DNA of 64,000 nt from Dechloromonas hortensis. GTDB lineage: Bacteria > Pseudomonadota > Gammaproteobacteria > Burkholderiales > Rhodocyclaceae. Where the stretch lies: NCBI RefSeq assembly GCF_009469765.1, contig NZ_SSSQ01000004.1, positions 292,452 to 356,451 on the forward strand, in the 5' to 3' direction. The notes below the pieces were generated by a model. It searched no databases. It was not told the DNA's origin and saw only the letters and a list, made by a program, of their open reading frames with translations. How positions within the stretch are numbered: position 1 is the stretch's first letter; each line of letters opens with the position of its first letter. Of this stretch, positions 17,744 through 27,160 are shown one piece after another. Position numbers and translations under genes: made by a program.

Positions 17744-17775
17744 ACCGGTGCATTCAACCGCTCTGCCACAGACCC
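17688..17775 (-). tRNA. tRNA-Ser (anticodon UGA)
   Basis: The minus strand folds as a type II tRNA of 88 bases: acceptor GGGTCTG/CGGACCC, anticodon stem CCGGT/ACCGG around CTTGAAA (anticodon TGA), long variable arm, T-arm GTGAG/CTCAC with TTCGAAT loop and encoded CCA. The 5' half is native; the 3' half belongs to the repeat brought by the element. Confidence 0.97.
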
Positions 17776-17959
17776 ACTGTACTAGCTACAACATATTTCG
17801 CGGCAGGTTCAATCAAATACGGCACCCGGCCCCGAGAGGCGCGCATGATAGCACAGGAGATCACATCGAGCATTCGAGGCGGCAACGTCCTGCATTGAAA
17901 CTTTAGCCCGCCTCCGTTAGTCTTAGATACTGTTGAAACACCATAGGGAAAGACTCCGC

Positions 17960-18652
17960 ATGAACAACAACTTTGAAATTTCCAGCCAGGGTTCTTCCGG
18001 CTTCGCACTGCAGCAGAACCGCGTTTTGCGTAATACCTACATGCTGCTCGCCCTATCGATGGTGCCGACCGTAATTGGTGCCCTGATTGGCATCCAGATT
18101 CAATTCAGCTTCATGGCGGGCAGTCCGTTCATTGCTTTCCTGTTGTTCTTGGGTATTGCCTTCGGCTTTATGTGGGGAATCGAGAAGAATAAGAACAATG
18201 GCTTGGGCGTGGCCTTGTTGCTCGGCTTTACCTTCTTCATGGGCCTGATGCTGTCGCGCATTCTTCAGGTCGCCCTCGGCTTCTCCAACGGCGGCTCGAT
18301 GATCGCCCTGGCCGCAGGCGGCACCGGCGCCATTTTCCTCACGCTGTCGACCGTAGCCACAGTCAGCAAGCGCGACTTCAGCGGCATGGGCAAATTCCTG
18401 TTTGTCGGCATGATCATTGTGCTGCTAGCAGCCGTTGCCAACATCTTCTTCCAGATTCCCGCGCTCTCGCTGACCATCGCTGCGGCGGTCGTGATGATTT
18501 TTTCGGCTTACATCCTGTATGACATCAGCCGTATCGTACAAGGTGGCGAAACAAACTACGTCAGTGCGACCCTTGCGGTCTACCTCGATATTTACAACGT
18601 TTTCGTCAGCCTGCTGCAACTGATCATGGCCTTCACCGGCGAACGCGACTAA
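17960..18652 (+). CDS. Bax inhibitor-1/YccA family membrane protein
   Basis: A 230-residue protein with seven hydrophobic segments, of the BI-1/YccA (UPF0005) family. The N-terminus is soluble (about 25 residues) and reads ALQQNRVLRNTYMLLALSM. The conserved C-terminal segment has ILYDISRIVQGGETNYVSAT, with the acidic pair typical of the proton/calcium-leak channels of this family, and YLDIYNVFVSLLQL. ATG 17960 is preceded by AGGGAAAG. E. coli YccA modulates FtsH; a similar role here is inference. Confidence 0.9.
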   Translation: MNNNFEISSQGSSGFALQQNRVLRNTYMLLALSMVPTVIGALIGIQIQFSFMAGSPFIAFLLFLGIAFGFMWGIEKNKNNGLGVALLLGFTFFMGLMLSRILQVALGFSNGGSMIALAAGGTGAIFLTLSTVATVSKRDFSGMGKFLFVGMIIVLLAAVANIFFQIPALSLTIAAAVVMIFSAYILYDISRIVQGGETNYVSATLAVYLDIYNVFVSLLQLIMAFTGERD

Positions 18653-18670
18653 GCTTTACTGGCAACAACA

Positions 18671-18696
18671 AGAAGGGCGGCCTGAGCCGCCCTTCT
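18671..18696. terminator. Bidirectional terminator hairpin
   Basis: Perfect 11-base arms AGAAGGGCGGC and GCCGCCCTTCT with a CTGA loop, between the convergent BI-1 gene and rlmD. Confidence 0.8.
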
Positions 18697-18714
18697 TCCG
18701 TTTACGAAACCTGT

Positions 18715-20019
18715 TTATACGCGCTCAAAAACGGCAATTGATTCAACGTGCGAGGTGTGCGGGAACATATTGACCGCACCGGCCGCAACGAAGCGATAGC
18801 CTTTGCTAGTCACCAGAACGGCGGCATCGCGGGCCAGGGTGGCCGGATTGCATGAGACATAGACGATCCGGCGCGGCCCGTCCGGCCCGATGGCCCTGAC
18901 CAGTTCGACCGCCCCTTCCCGCGGCGGATCAATCAGCATCTTGTCAAAATGCCCCAGCGCGGCCAGCGATGCCTCGGTGCATTCGAAAAGGTTGGCCACA
19001 CCAAACTCGACAAACTCCGCCAGGCCATTGGCTAGCGCGCTTTCCAGCCCCCGCTTGACCAAGGCCTCGCTCCCTTCAATGCCGACAACGCGGGCACCGG
19101 AACGGGCTATCGGCAGCGTAAAGTTCCCCAGGCCGCAGAACATGTCGGCAATCCGCTCATCAGGCTGAGGATCGAGGAGACGCAGTGCACGCCGGATGAG
19201 AACCCGGTTCACCGCATGGTTGACCTGAGTAAAGTCAGTCGGTCGAAAGTCCAGTTCCAGACCAAACTCGGGCAAGGTGTAAGACAGTCGTGGCCCGGGT
19301 AGCGGGTAGAAGCGATAGGCGGTATCCGGCCCCTTGGGTTGCAGATAAAACACCACTTTATGGTGATCGGAAAAATCCCGCAGCAACTGCTCATCCCTGG
19401 CCTTGAGCGGCTCGAGAATACGCAGCAGCAGCGCCGTACACTGTTCGCCAACGGCAAAATCCAACTGCGGCACACGCTCGGCAATCGACAGCGAAGCGAT
19501 CAGGTCGCGCATCAGCATCAGCAATGCCGAAACATGGGGCGGCAGGATCGCACAAGATTGAATGTCGGCAATGTAACTACTCCGCCATTCGTGGAAACCG
19601 ATCAGCACGCCGCCCTTTTTGGGCAGTTTGCGCACAGCCAGTCGAGCCCGGTGCCGATAACCCCAGGGCTCGCCGTGAATCGGTGGCAGGATGCTGTCCG
19701 GCCGGACGCGACCGATATGCCACAAGCTGTCCTCCAGGACGCGCTGCTTGGCCGCCACCTGGGCTGAGGGCTCCATATGCTGCATGGCGCAACCACCGCA
19801 CACCCCAAAATGCGGGCAGCGTGGCTCAACACGGGCCGTAGATGGCCGCAGGACGCTGACCAGATGCGCCAACTCGTAGCTTGGTTTTCTCCGGAAACTG
19901 GCGTACTCGACAGTTTCACCTGGCAGGGCACTGTCGACAAAAACAGTTTTACCATCCAGGCGGGTAATGCCCCTCGCCTCATGATCCAGCGATTCGATAA
20001 TCCCGATTGGCACGGTCAA
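18715..20019 (-). CDS. rlmD: 23S rRNA (uracil-1939-C5)-methyltransferase
   Basis: SAM-dependent RNA m5U methyltransferase (RumA family), 434 residues. It has an N-terminal TRAM beta-barrel (residues 1-60) and a [4Fe-4S] cysteine set [10 protein letters not shown] (residues about 68-77) with a fourth Cys in IQSCAIL. The methyltransferase core has [21 protein letters not shown] and the catalytic Cys in [11 protein letters not shown]. It is transcribed toward the shared terminator. The ATG is close to the divergent gene at 20064, leaving 44 bases for promoters. Confidence 0.95.
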   Translation of the reverse strand: MTVPIGIIESLDHEARGITRLDGKTVFVDSALPGETVEYASFRRKPSYELAHLVSVLRPSTARVEPRCPHFGVCGGCAMQHMEPSAQVAAKQRVLEDSLWHIGRVRPDSILPPIHGEPWGYRHRARLAVRKLPKKGGVLIGFHEWRSSYIADIQSCAILPPHVSALLMLMRDLIASLSIAERVPQLDFAVGEQCTALLLRILEPLKARDEQLLRDFSDHHKVVFYLQPKGPDTAYRFYPLPGPRLSYTLPEFGLELDFRPTDFTQVNHAVNRVLIRRALRLLDPQPDERIADMFCGLGNFTLPIARSGARVVGIEGSEALVKRGLESALANGLAEFVEFGVANLFECTEASLAALGHFDKMLIDPPREGAVELVRAIGPDGPRRIVYVSCNPATLARDAAVLVTSKGYRFVAAGAVNMFPHTSHVESIAVFERV

Positions 20020-20063
20020 CTCCGAAAAAGCGCGAATTCTATCAATCGGTTAGACTATGCGCC

Positions 20064-20543
20064 ATGGCCCGAGAACTGATCACTTCCTGGAACGACTATC
20101 AGGCAGCAATTGATCGCCTGCTGGCGATGGCTTGTCAAAAAATCTGCATTTACGACGAAGACCTCAGCCAATTACGACTGGACTCCGCCAGCCGCCTACC
20201 GCACTTGCAGCGAATCCTGAGAACAGCGACTAACGGACAATGCCTGATGATCGCAGTCCGCAACGCCGAACCCTTACGCCAGAAAAATCCATTGCTGATG
20301 GCACTGCAGGGCAGTCACAATCACCGCTTTGCAATGCAACAAACGCCGCCCCAACTCGCCCACCTGCGCGACGCAATGATCATCGTCGATGACAAGCACG
20401 GGCTGATCCGCTTTGAGCGCGACCAGCCTCGCAGCAAGCTGCTGATTGACGAAAGCATAGAACTAAACCCCTACCGCGCCCGCTTTCAGGAAATATGGGA
20501 CGAAGGTGGAGAAGCAATCAGCAATACGGTACTGGGACTCTAA
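20064..20543 (+). CDS. Conserved hypothetical protein (159 aa)
   Basis: A 159-residue soluble protein, divergent from rlmD. The N-terminal half (ITSWNDYQAAIDRLLAMA, then a DEDLSQLRLDS strand) and the central IIVDDKHGLIRFERDQPRSK resemble uncharacterised proteobacterial proteins with a phospholipase D-like fold, but no HKD motif is present. ATG 20064 is chosen over an upstream in-frame start that overlaps rlmD. Function is unknown. Confidence 0.7.
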   Translation: MARELITSWNDYQAAIDRLLAMACQKICIYDEDLSQLRLDSASRLPHLQRILRTATNGQCLMIAVRNAEPLRQKNPLLMALQGSHNHRFAMQQTPPQLAHLRDAMIIVDDKHGLIRFERDQPRSKLLIDESIELNPYRARFQEIWDEGGEAISNTVLGL

Positions 20544-20609
20544 GCACGGCAGAAATAAGCGTGTGCCATACTGCGGTGCACCAAGCACGACCCCAAGCAA
20601 TTAAAAAAT

Positions 20610-20618
20610 TGATATAAT
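20610..20618 (+). promoter_or_regulatory. Extended -10 promoter
   Basis: TGATATAAT is a TGn-TATAAT extended -10 about 70 bases upstream of the Ala/Pro-rich lipoprotein start; no good -35 is seen, as is common for extended -10 promoters. Confidence 0.55.
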
Positions 20619-20688
20619 TGCAGGCTGATTGGGTCGCTCCTGATCTCAAAATTTAGCTTTTACTGCCTCTTATCGATAAGGAAATTTC

Positions 20689-20943
20689 ATGACTAAGTCC
20701 ATTCTCGTTGCTGCTCTGCTCGCCGTTGCCCTGACCGCTTGCGGCAAGAAGGAAGAACCGGCTGCTGCCGCTCCGGCTCCGGCCCCGGTTGCCGCTCCGG
20801 CTGCTGAAGCCGCCAAGCCGGCCGAAGCCGCTGCCCCGGCTGCCGCTCCGGCTGCTGAAGCCGCCAAGCCGGCCGAAGCCGCTGCTCCGGCTGCCGCTCC
20901 GGCCGCTGAAGCCGCCAAGCCGGCCGAAGAAGCCAAGAAGTAA
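20689..20943 (+). CDS. Alanine/proline/lysine-rich small lipoprotein
   Basis: An 84-residue predicted lipoprotein with signal MTKSILVAALLAVALTAC (lipobox LTAC, lipidated Cys18). The mature chain is almost only Ala, Pro, Glu and Lys. It is built of three 17-residue repeats with the core AAEAAKPAE. The chain should be extended or helical and is probably anchored at the envelope. AAGGAA lies upstream of the ATG. It has its own promoter and a strong terminator, so it is a monocistronic, likely well-expressed gene. Family and function unknown. Confidence 0.8.
   Translation: MTKSILVAALLAVALTACGKKEEPAAAAPAPAPVAAPAAEAAKPAEAAAPAAAPAAEAAKPAEAAAPAAAPAAEAAKPAEEAKK
20791..20940. repeat. Three tandem 51 bp repeats inside lipoprotein gene
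   Basis: Units begin at 20791, 20842 and 20893 with GCCGCTCCGG and are nearly identical; the third is cut short by the stop. The period is a multiple of three, so unit gain or loss keeps the frame. Confidence 0.92.
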
Positions 20944-20960
20944 TCTTTCTTGCTTCAATG

Positions 20961-20986
20961 AAAACGGGGCCTTGGCCCCGTTTTTT
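20961..20986 (+). terminator. Rho-independent terminator
   Basis: AAAACGGGGCC / GGCCCCGTTTT arms followed by more T, right after the lipoprotein gene and facing the convergent MBL gene. Confidence 0.9.
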
Positions 20987-21002
20987 ATTGCCTTTTTTCC
21001 AG

Positions 21003-21770
21003 TCAGTTCAAGCAACGCCAGCCGAAACCCGTATCCGGCGTAGCCACGCCGATCCATGCCTCGGCACAGCCAAGGACGCCGGCAATTGCCGCCGTGACCA
21101 GTTCCGGTAAATTGTTTCGTTCGCTGAGATGCGCCGCCACCAGATGCTGCAGGCGCGAACAATCGATACTGCCCAGCAACTCTGCCGCAACAGAGTTTTC
21201 CAGATGCCCGTAACGGCTCGCGATCCGACGCTTGAGCGAAGCTGGGTAGATCGACTGGGCGAGCATCCGGGCATCATGATTGCATTCGAGCACCAGACCA
21301 TCGCACGCCGAGAGCATTTCGCGGATGTGCGGCGTTACCTCCCCCGCATCCGTCAGCACTCCCAAGCGGCGACCGGCGCCGGAAAAGACATACTGAACGG
21401 GCTCACGGGCATCGTGTGGAACAGGAAAAGGCTGGATCTCAAGATCGCCGATTGACAGCCCGCGATGGCTGTCGATGATGCGCAAATCCAGACCGACATC
21501 ACTTTCACGCGTCGCCACCCAAGTGCCATGAGTCAGCCAGATCGGCACGGCATATTTGCGGGCAAAACGGAAGACGCCACCAATATGGTCACCGTGTTCG
21601 TGCGTCACCAGAATACCGGTAATGCATGCCGGTGAGCGCTCCAGCCGATGCAGACGGGCTGCGGTCTCGCGCAGCCCGAAACCGCAATCGAGCATCAAAC
21701 AGGTGGAACCTCGCTCGACCAGCAGTGCATTACCTGCACTACCGCTGCCAAGCGAGGCGAAGCGGATCAC
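21003..21770 (-). CDS. MBL-fold metallohydrolase (YycJ-like)
   Basis: A 255-residue metallo-beta-lactamase-fold protein. The metal-binding motif HEHGDH is near residue 57, with the N-terminal SLGSGSAGNALLVE run typical of the YycJ/WalJ group, and later metal ligands in LECNHD and AHLSERNN. YycJ homologues are 5'-3' exonuclease-like; the role here is inferred from family. It overlaps the bamC stop by four bases, so the genes are coupled. Confidence 0.88.
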   Translation of the reverse strand: MIRFASLGSGSAGNALLVERGSTCLMLDCGFGLRETAARLHRLERSPACITGILVTHEHGDHIGGVFRFARKYAVPIWLTHGTWVATRESDVGLDLRIIDSHRGLSIGDLEIQPFPVPHDAREPVQYVFSGAGRRLGVLTDAGEVTPHIREMLSACDGLVLECNHDARMLAQSIYPASLKRRIASRYGHLENSVAAELLGSIDCSRLQHLVAAHLSERNNLPELVTAAIAGVLGCAEAWIGVATPDTGFGWRCLN

Positions 21771-22897
21771 TGCAACTGCTGATAGAGCAAGCCAAGAATC
21801 TTCTTGGCAGTCTCGGACTTGTCGGTGCCACCTTCACTGGTCAGCACCTTGACGGTACTCTGGGCGCCAGCATCGCTGACATGAATGCGGTACTGCACCT
21901 TGGAACTGGCCAGCGGCTCGCTGCTCTTCCAGAAGGTAAGCTTGGACAGGAATCCCTGATCCTTCTTGCTGCTGTTGTCAGCCTCGGGATCGACATAGCG
22001 CACGAAGTACAGGCCACGCGAGCGATCACGGTCTTCAACCGTGAAACCGACGCGATCCAGGGCCAGGCCAACCCGACGCCAGGCACGGTCGAAACGTTCA
22101 TACACTTCGAGCGTACCGGCACCGTCGTCGCTCTTCGCCAGGTTGGCGCGAGGCTCCGCCTTGGCGGAGGCAACAGACGCTTCCGCCCGCTTTTCCTCGG
22201 AGCCCAAACGGACCATCAGGCGACGCAGCATCTCCGCCTCAAGCTCAGGGTCCGGCTGCCGGGGCTGCCAGCGAGTATCTTCCTTGGAGGAAGAGGTGTA
22301 CACCTCTTCCATACCGCGATGGCTGATGAAAACATCGGTCGTACCAGGCTCGGCACCGGGTTCAAAACGGGTCCGGAACTTATCACGCTCGCCGGTCGAG
22401 TACAGCGAATCAAGCAGTTTGCCGATCGTGTTGCGGATAATATCGTCGCCGATCTTGGCGCGATTTTCGGCCCAGTCGGTTTCCATCACGCCGGCATCCG
22501 GGCGTTCGACGCTGATGATGAAACCGGTTTCCTGCCAGAAGTCCTTGACGGTATCCCAGAGCTTGTCAGCGGGGAGCGCAACGGCCAGCCAGCGCTGGTT
22601 GCCGGAACGCTCGACGCGGACCTTATCGACCTGCGGCAGGACCGTCGAATTCTGTGCCTGGGCAGCCGGGGTTCGATCCGCGCTATAGGCCGAGAAAGTC
22701 GCACTACCCTTGCCTGCAGCATCCGGCACCAGGAAACGGTCGTCGCGGGCAACCTGCGACAGGTCGGGTGGCACCTCCAGCGTCGGCGCCTTGCTGGCGG
22801 ATTTGTATTCGATCTTGCGTGTATCGGGAAGCATGCTGCAGCCAGCCAGGGAGATGGCCAGCAGCGAGAGAGTTAGGCCGGAAAGCCGACGATTCAT
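21767..22897 (-). CDS. bamC: Outer-membrane assembly lipoprotein BamC
   Basis: A 376-residue lipoprotein with signal ending in LAGC (Cys20). After an unstructured stretch (APTLEVPPDLSQ, the BamD-binding lasso in BamC), two helix-grip domains follow: ADKLWDTVKDFWQETGF (about residues 110-230) and YERFDRAWRRVGLALDRVGF (about 265-376). It is part of the BAM complex that inserts beta-barrel proteins into the outer membrane. It lies directly downstream of dapA (15-base gap), the same dapA-bamC order seen in E. coli. Confidence 0.93.
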   Translation of the reverse strand: MNRRLSGLTLSLLAISLAGCSMLPDTRKIEYKSASKAPTLEVPPDLSQVARDDRFLVPDAAGKGSATFSAYSADRTPAAQAQNSTVLPQVDKVRVERSGNQRWLAVALPADKLWDTVKDFWQETGFIISVERPDAGVMETDWAENRAKIGDDIIRNTIGKLLDSLYSTGERDKFRTRFEPGAEPGTTDVFISHRGMEEVYTSSSKEDTRWQPRQPDPELEAEMLRRLMVRLGSEEKRAEASVASAKAEPRANLAKSDDGAGTLEVYERFDRAWRRVGLALDRVGFTVEDRDRSRGLYFVRYVDPEADNSSKKDQGFLSKLTFWKSSEPLASSKVQYRIHVSDAGAQSTVKVLTSEGGTDKSETAKKILGLLYQQLQ

Positions 22898-22912
22898 GGT
22901 TACTGCGCTCCG

Positions 22913-23791
22913 TCAGGCAATGAGACCGGCCTGGCGCAGGGCAGCTAGCACGCGCGGCTGGTTGGCTTCGGACAGGGTGGTCAGCGGCAGGCGAATACCA
23001 TTGGGCATCAAGCCCAGCTTATGTACCGCCCATTTGACCGGAATTGGATTGGCTTCGCAGAACAGGTCGCGATGCAAGCCGAGTAGCTTGAAATGGATCT
23101 CGCGAGCCCGAACGATGTTGCCGGCGGCGGCCGCGACACACATTTCGTGCATCAGGCGCGGCGCGACATTGGCTGTCACCGAAATATCGCCATGGAAGCC
23201 GAGGCTGATCGTCGCCACGGCCGTCATGTCGTCACCGGTATACAGCGCGAAATCCTTCGGCGCCCGCGCGATCAGATCACAGGCCCGGTCGATGCTGCCC
23301 GTTGCGTCCTTGACACCGACGATACCCGGCACTTCGGCGAGGCGCAGAATGGTGTCGTTCGACATGTCGGCAACCGTGCGGCCCGGCACGTTATAAAGCA
23401 GGATCGGCAGTTCCACCGCTTCGGCAATGGCCTTGAAGTGGCGATAGAGGCCTTCCTGCGTCGGCTTGTTGTAGTAAGGCACCACCGACAAAGCCATGTC
23501 GGCTCCGGCCTTCTTGGCAAATTCGGTCAGTTCGATAGCCTCGGCCGTCGAATTGGCGCCGGTGCCGGCAATCACTGGAATCCGGCCGGCGGCATGGTCA
23601 ACCGTGACCCGGATCAACTCGCAGTGTTCTTCGACATTGACCGTCGGCGATTCACCGGTCGTCCCGACAATTACGATCCCATCCGTACCCTCGCGCACAT
23701 GGAAATCGACGAGATTGCGCAGGGAGTTCAAATCGAGGCTGCCATCCTCGTGCATGGGCGTGACGATGGCGACAATGGATCCAGTAATCAT
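22913..23791 (-). CDS. dapA: 4-hydroxy-tetrahydrodipicolinate synthase
   Basis: Condenses pyruvate and aspartate semialdehyde in lysine/diaminopimelate synthesis. It is 292 residues, class I aldolase TIM barrel. The Schiff-base lysine is in [10 protein letters not shown], the catalytic Tyr in [12 protein letters not shown] and the Thr-Thr pair in [10 protein letters not shown] chose ATG 23791 ([13 protein letters not shown]) because AAGG lies six bases upstream; a start nine codons earlier lacks a ribosome site. First gene of dapA-bamC-MBL. Confidence 0.96.
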   Translation of the reverse strand: MITGSIVAIVTPMHEDGSLDLNSLRNLVDFHVREGTDGIVIVGTTGESPTVNVEEHCELIRVTVDHAAGRIPVIAGTGANSTAEAIELTEFAKKAGADMALSVVPYYNKPTQEGLYRHFKAIAEAVELPILLYNVPGRTVADMSNDTILRLAEVPGIVGVKDATGSIDRACDLIARAPKDFALYTGDDMTAVATISLGFHGDISVTANVAPRLMHEMCVAAAAGNIVRAREIHFKLLGLHRDLFCEANPIPVKWAVHKLGLMPNGIRLPLTTLSEANQPRVLAALRQAGLIA

Positions 23792-23869
23792 GGCCTTGTT
23801 AACAAGAAAATAATCCATCGATTGTAACTGAAGGGCTCCGGGAGCGGATAGCCGGCAGGTAACAGATTG

Positions 23870-24847
23870 TTATTTTTGCACCAGCCAGTGCACGCGGCCC
23901 TGCGCGATTCGTAGACAGCCCTCGGGCAACTGCAACTCGGGATGACGATCGGGTGCCGCGCTCTGCAACTGGCGGGCAAACTCCTCAAGACGCGAGGCCA
24001 CGGGCGTCCGCCAGCCCAATTCGCGCAAACGATAACGCAGCAGGTTTTTCAGGCGCGACAAGGAGAGCGCCCGCATGGCGTGCAAGGAAGCGGTCTGACC
24101 ATCGCTTTCCTGGACTTTTTGCCAGTCGACCGCAGCAAGCTCGGCCAGCAGTTGATCGGTTTCGCCGAAATGACTGGCCGCCAGCGTCAGCGAGGCTTCG
24201 GCCTGCGGAAAGCGGGCGCTCAGGCGGGGCAGGATTTCGTGGCGGAGAAAATTGCGCGAATAGTGGAGATCGATATTGCTTTCGTCATCGATCCAGGCCA
24301 GGCCTTGTTGCCGCGCATAGTCTTCGATCTCGGCCCGACTGAACGCCAGCAAGGGGCGTAGCAGACGGCGGGCGCCGAGCGGACGCTCGACCGGCATCCC
24401 TGCCGCACCGGCCACCCCGGCGCCACGCAGCAGATTGAATAATACGGTTTCGGCCTGATCGCCCTGGTGATGCGCCAGTAGCAGACTATCGGCATCGCAG
24501 TTGGCGAGTACGGCATAGCGCGCCTGGCGTGCGGCGGCCTCCAGACCCAAGCCGCTTTGGCGATCTACCTCGACATGGGCAATATCGAGCGCGACCGCCA
24601 ACTGGCGGCAGTAAGCGGCGCAAAAGGCGGCCCAGTCGTCGGCATTGGGCGACAGGCCGTGATGAACGTGGATGGCGCTGAGGCGAGCCCCCAGGCCCAG
24701 ACGACTCAGTAGATGCAACAGGACGACGGAGTCGCAACCGCCGGAAAGGCCGACGCAGACGCGTTCGGCCGGCGCCAGACGGGTGGCGATAAAATCGCCG
24801 ACCCGACCGGGCAGATCAATTGACCGCTTGTTCCTTGTAGCGGCCAT
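23870..24847 (-). CDS. tilS: tRNA(Ile)-lysidine synthetase (short form)
   Basis: ATP-dependent enzyme that modifies C34 of tRNA-Ile2 to lysidine. The PP-loop SGGCDS is near residue 35, followed by [19 protein letters not shown] and [20 protein letters not shown]. The TilS substrate-binding domain follows (about residues 190-325). At 325 residues it lacks the C-terminal domain of E. coli TilS (about 430); such short forms are known in other bacteria. Its start overlaps the accA 3' end by 32 bases, so it is translated with accA. Confidence 0.92.
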   Translation of the reverse strand: MAATRNKRSIDLPGRVGDFIATRLAPAERVCVGLSGGCDSVVLLHLLSRLGLGARLSAIHVHHGLSPNADDWAAFCAAYCRQLAVALDIAHVEVDRQSGLGLEAAARQARYAVLANCDADSLLLAHHQGDQAETVLFNLLRGAGVAGAAGMPVERPLGARRLLRPLLAFSRAEIEDYARQQGLAWIDDESNIDLHYSRNFLRHEILPRLSARFPQAEASLTLAASHFGETDQLLAELAAVDWQKVQESDGQTASLHAMRALSLSRLKNLLRYRLRELGWRTPVASRLEEFARQLQSAAPDRHPELQLPEGCLRIAQGRVHWLVQK

Positions 24848-25784
24848 AGCTCATCAGCCGCTCGTAACGCGTCGCCAGCAACTCGGCCGTAGACAAGCCG
24901 GACAGCTGCTTCAGCGCATCCTGCAAGGCCTTTTTCAGACTGTTGGCCATCGCCGTGTGATCGCGGTGGGCGCCGCCCAACGGCTCGCTGACGATCTTGT
25001 CGATCAGGCCCAGGGTCTTCAGGCGCGGCGCCGTGATGCCCATCGTTTCAGCGGCTTCCGGCGCCTTCTCGGCGCTTTTCCACAGGATGGAGGCACAACC
25101 TTCCGGCGAAATCACCGAGTAGGTGGAATACTGCAGCATCTGCACGACATCGCCGACCGCGATGGCCAGTGCGCCGCCGGAGCCGCCTTCGCCGATGATG
25201 GTGACGATGACCGGCACCTTGAGTTCAGCCATCACATACAGGTTGCGGCCAATGGCTTCGGACTGGCCGCGCTCTTCGGCATCGATGCCGGGGTAAGCGC
25301 CGGGCGTATCGACGAAGGTCATCACCGGAATGCCGAACTTTTCGGCCAGTTTCATCAGGCGCAGCGCCTTGCGATAACCCTCCGGGCGCGGCATGCCGAA
25401 ATTGCGATAGATCTTTTCCTTGGTGTCGCGGCCCTTCTGGTGGCCGATCACCATCACCGGCTGGCCGTTGAAACGGGCCAGACCGCCGACGATCGCGTGG
25501 TCATCGGCAAAGGCACGATCCCCATGCAACTCTTCGAAATCGGTAAAGATCAGCGACAAATAGTCCAGCGTATAGGGGCGCTGGGGGTGGCGTGCCACCT
25601 GCGAAATCTGCCAGGAGGAAAGCTTGGCATAGATATCCTTGGTCAGCTGCGCGCCCTTTTTCTCCAACCGTTCAATCTCTTCCGAGATATCGACAGCGGA
25701 ATCATCCTGCACGAAGCGCAGCTCTTCGATCTTTGCTTCGAGGTCGGCAATGGACTGCTCGAAGTCGAGGAAACTTGTTTTCAT
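24816..25784 (-). CDS. accA: Acetyl-CoA carboxylase carboxyltransferase subunit alpha
   Basis: Alpha half of the carboxyltransferase that makes malonyl-CoA for fatty acid synthesis. It is 322 residues, normal for the family. The N-terminal helical part ([18 protein letters not shown]) precedes the crotonase-like core with [19 protein letters not shown] and [12 protein letters not shown], the CoA/oxyanion loop. It is co-transcribed with tilS. No defects are seen. Confidence 0.97.
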   Translation of the reverse strand: MKTSFLDFEQSIADLEAKIEELRFVQDDSAVDISEEIERLEKKGAQLTKDIYAKLSSWQISQVARHPQRPYTLDYLSLIFTDFEELHGDRAFADDHAIVGGLARFNGQPVMVIGHQKGRDTKEKIYRNFGMPRPEGYRKALRLMKLAEKFGIPVMTFVDTPGAYPGIDAEERGQSEAIGRNLYVMAELKVPVIVTIIGEGGSGGALAIAVGDVVQMLQYSTYSVISPEGCASILWKSAEKAPEAAETMGITAPRLKTLGLIDKIVSEPLGGAHRDHTAMANSLKKALQDALKQLSGLSTAELLATRYERLMSYGRYKEQAVN

Positions 25785-25960
25785 GGACAGCTCGTTTTCT
25801 AGGTCGGCGGGTATTTTACCCTAAAGGTTGCCGGACCCGATTTTCGAAAGCGGCAAGACCAGATGTCGAGCCCGGCGGTCAACGCTCCGAAAACGGCAAA
25901 AATGCGCTAGGCCCGAGATTTTGTTAACATCGCCGGCAACCAAAAACTAGAAAGTAAGCC

Positions 25961-27124
25961 ATGTCCGCGAATGACCTGCTGTTCCTGCACCCTTTGCTCG
26001 GCGCAGACGACTCCTGGTCAGGCTACCTGGTCGAGACAGCACCGGACGCCAGTCCGGAAAACGCCCTGGCCCAGCTCTGCCAACACCCGTTGCTGCGTCA
26101 ATTCGATCAGCGCCTGCCCTGGCTCCTGCCGGCCCTGCCCGGCGTCAGCCCGCAGTGCGCGATCGAGACCGCGGTCCACATCTTTCCGGCCCGTACAACG
26201 GAGCCCCAGGATGCGCTGGAGAAGGAATTGCGCCTCGCCAAGTGCAAACTTGGCCTGAGCGCCGCCCCCGAAGAGCGGCTGCCGATGCCGGGGACCTGGG
26301 ATTACCTGCTGATCGGCACCAGCCATGCCCGCACCCTGCGGCCCTTCACGCTGGCCGGCATGTCGAGCCGGACCATCGTCGTCGCCACCGGCGTGCACAG
26401 CCCGGCCGACTACGCCTGGGCGCGCGACAATGCCTGCAGCCTGTCCACCTCGGAGTTCCTGCTCAGCCGCGACCAGAAGGGCAAGAAGGCCGACATGACA
26501 CGCGTCAAGCTGCTCGAAATGCTCGCCCTGATTGCCGAAGATGCCGACACCGAAGCCATCGAGGAAATTTTCAAACAGGAACCGAAGCTCTCGTACAGCC
26601 TGCTCCGCCTGGTCAACTCCGCCGCCATTGCGCCGCGCAGCCCGATCACCAGCTTCTCGCAGGCGATCAACCTGCTCGGCCGCCGGCAGTTGCAACGTTG
26701 GTTGCAACTCCTGGTCTATGCCGACCCGAACAACGGCCAACACCCCAACCCCTTGCTGCAAAAAGCCGCCGCCCGCGGCCGCCTGCTTGAGCTGCTGGCG
26801 GCAAAGCTGCGCCCGGCGCCGGCGGTCGACAATGTCGAAGATGCGGCTTTCATGGTTGGCGTCTTCTCGTTACTCGATGTCCTGCTCAACATGTCGATGA
26901 CCGAGATACTTCAACAGTTGCCGCTCGCCCCGGCCGTACGCGATGCGCTCGCCGAATACGGCGGCGCACTCGGCACCATGCTGCGCGTCATCGAAGCTGC
27001 CGAAAGCCGCGACCTGGCAGCCGCGGCCAAGCAGATGGCAGAAAGCAGCGTCGATGGTGAAAGTTACCTGAACGCCCAGCTCACCGCCTTGAACTGGGCG
27101 GCAAAGATCCACCACGCGGCCTGA
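25961..27124 (+). CDS. Degenerate EAL + HDOD protein (YuxH-like)
   Basis: A 387-residue soluble protein. The N-terminal 190 residues follow the layout of an EAL barrel but have no EAL or DDFGTG motifs, so phosphodiesterase activity is not expected. Residues about 190-387 are an HDOD domain: PKLSYSLLRLVNSAA and FSQAINLLGRRQLQRWLQLL are signature helices, and the HD metal ligands are absent as usual for HDOD. Such proteins act as regulatory scaffolds in c-di-GMP or motility pathways. It is followed by a terminator. Confidence 0.82.
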   Translation: MSANDLLFLHPLLGADDSWSGYLVETAPDASPENALAQLCQHPLLRQFDQRLPWLLPALPGVSPQCAIETAVHIFPARTTEPQDALEKELRLAKCKLGLSAAPEERLPMPGTWDYLLIGTSHARTLRPFTLAGMSSRTIVVATGVHSPADYAWARDNACSLSTSEFLLSRDQKGKKADMTRVKLLEMLALIAEDADTEAIEEIFKQEPKLSYSLLRLVNSAAIAPRSPITSFSQAINLLGRRQLQRWLQLLVYADPNNGQHPNPLLQKAAARGRLLELLAAKLRPAPAVDNVEDAAFMVGVFSLLDVLLNMSMTEILQQLPLAPAVRDALAEYGGALGTMLRVIEAAESRDLAAAAKQMAESSVDGESYLNAQLTALNWAAKIHHAA

Positions 27125-27130
27125 GGCAAC

Positions 27131-27151
27131 AGCCGGGCAATCTGCCCGGCT
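27131..27151. terminator. Hairpin between convergent genes
   Basis: AGCCGGGCA / TGCCCGGCT with a three-base loop, no long T run; probably a weak bidirectional terminator. Confidence 0.6.
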
Positions 27152-27160
27152 TGCGCTGAA

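Noticed and set aside
20791..20940. CRISPR-like or microsatellite repeat
   Set aside because: The 51 bp units are contiguous, without spacers, in frame inside a lipoprotein gene. No CRISPR array is seen anywhere in the window.
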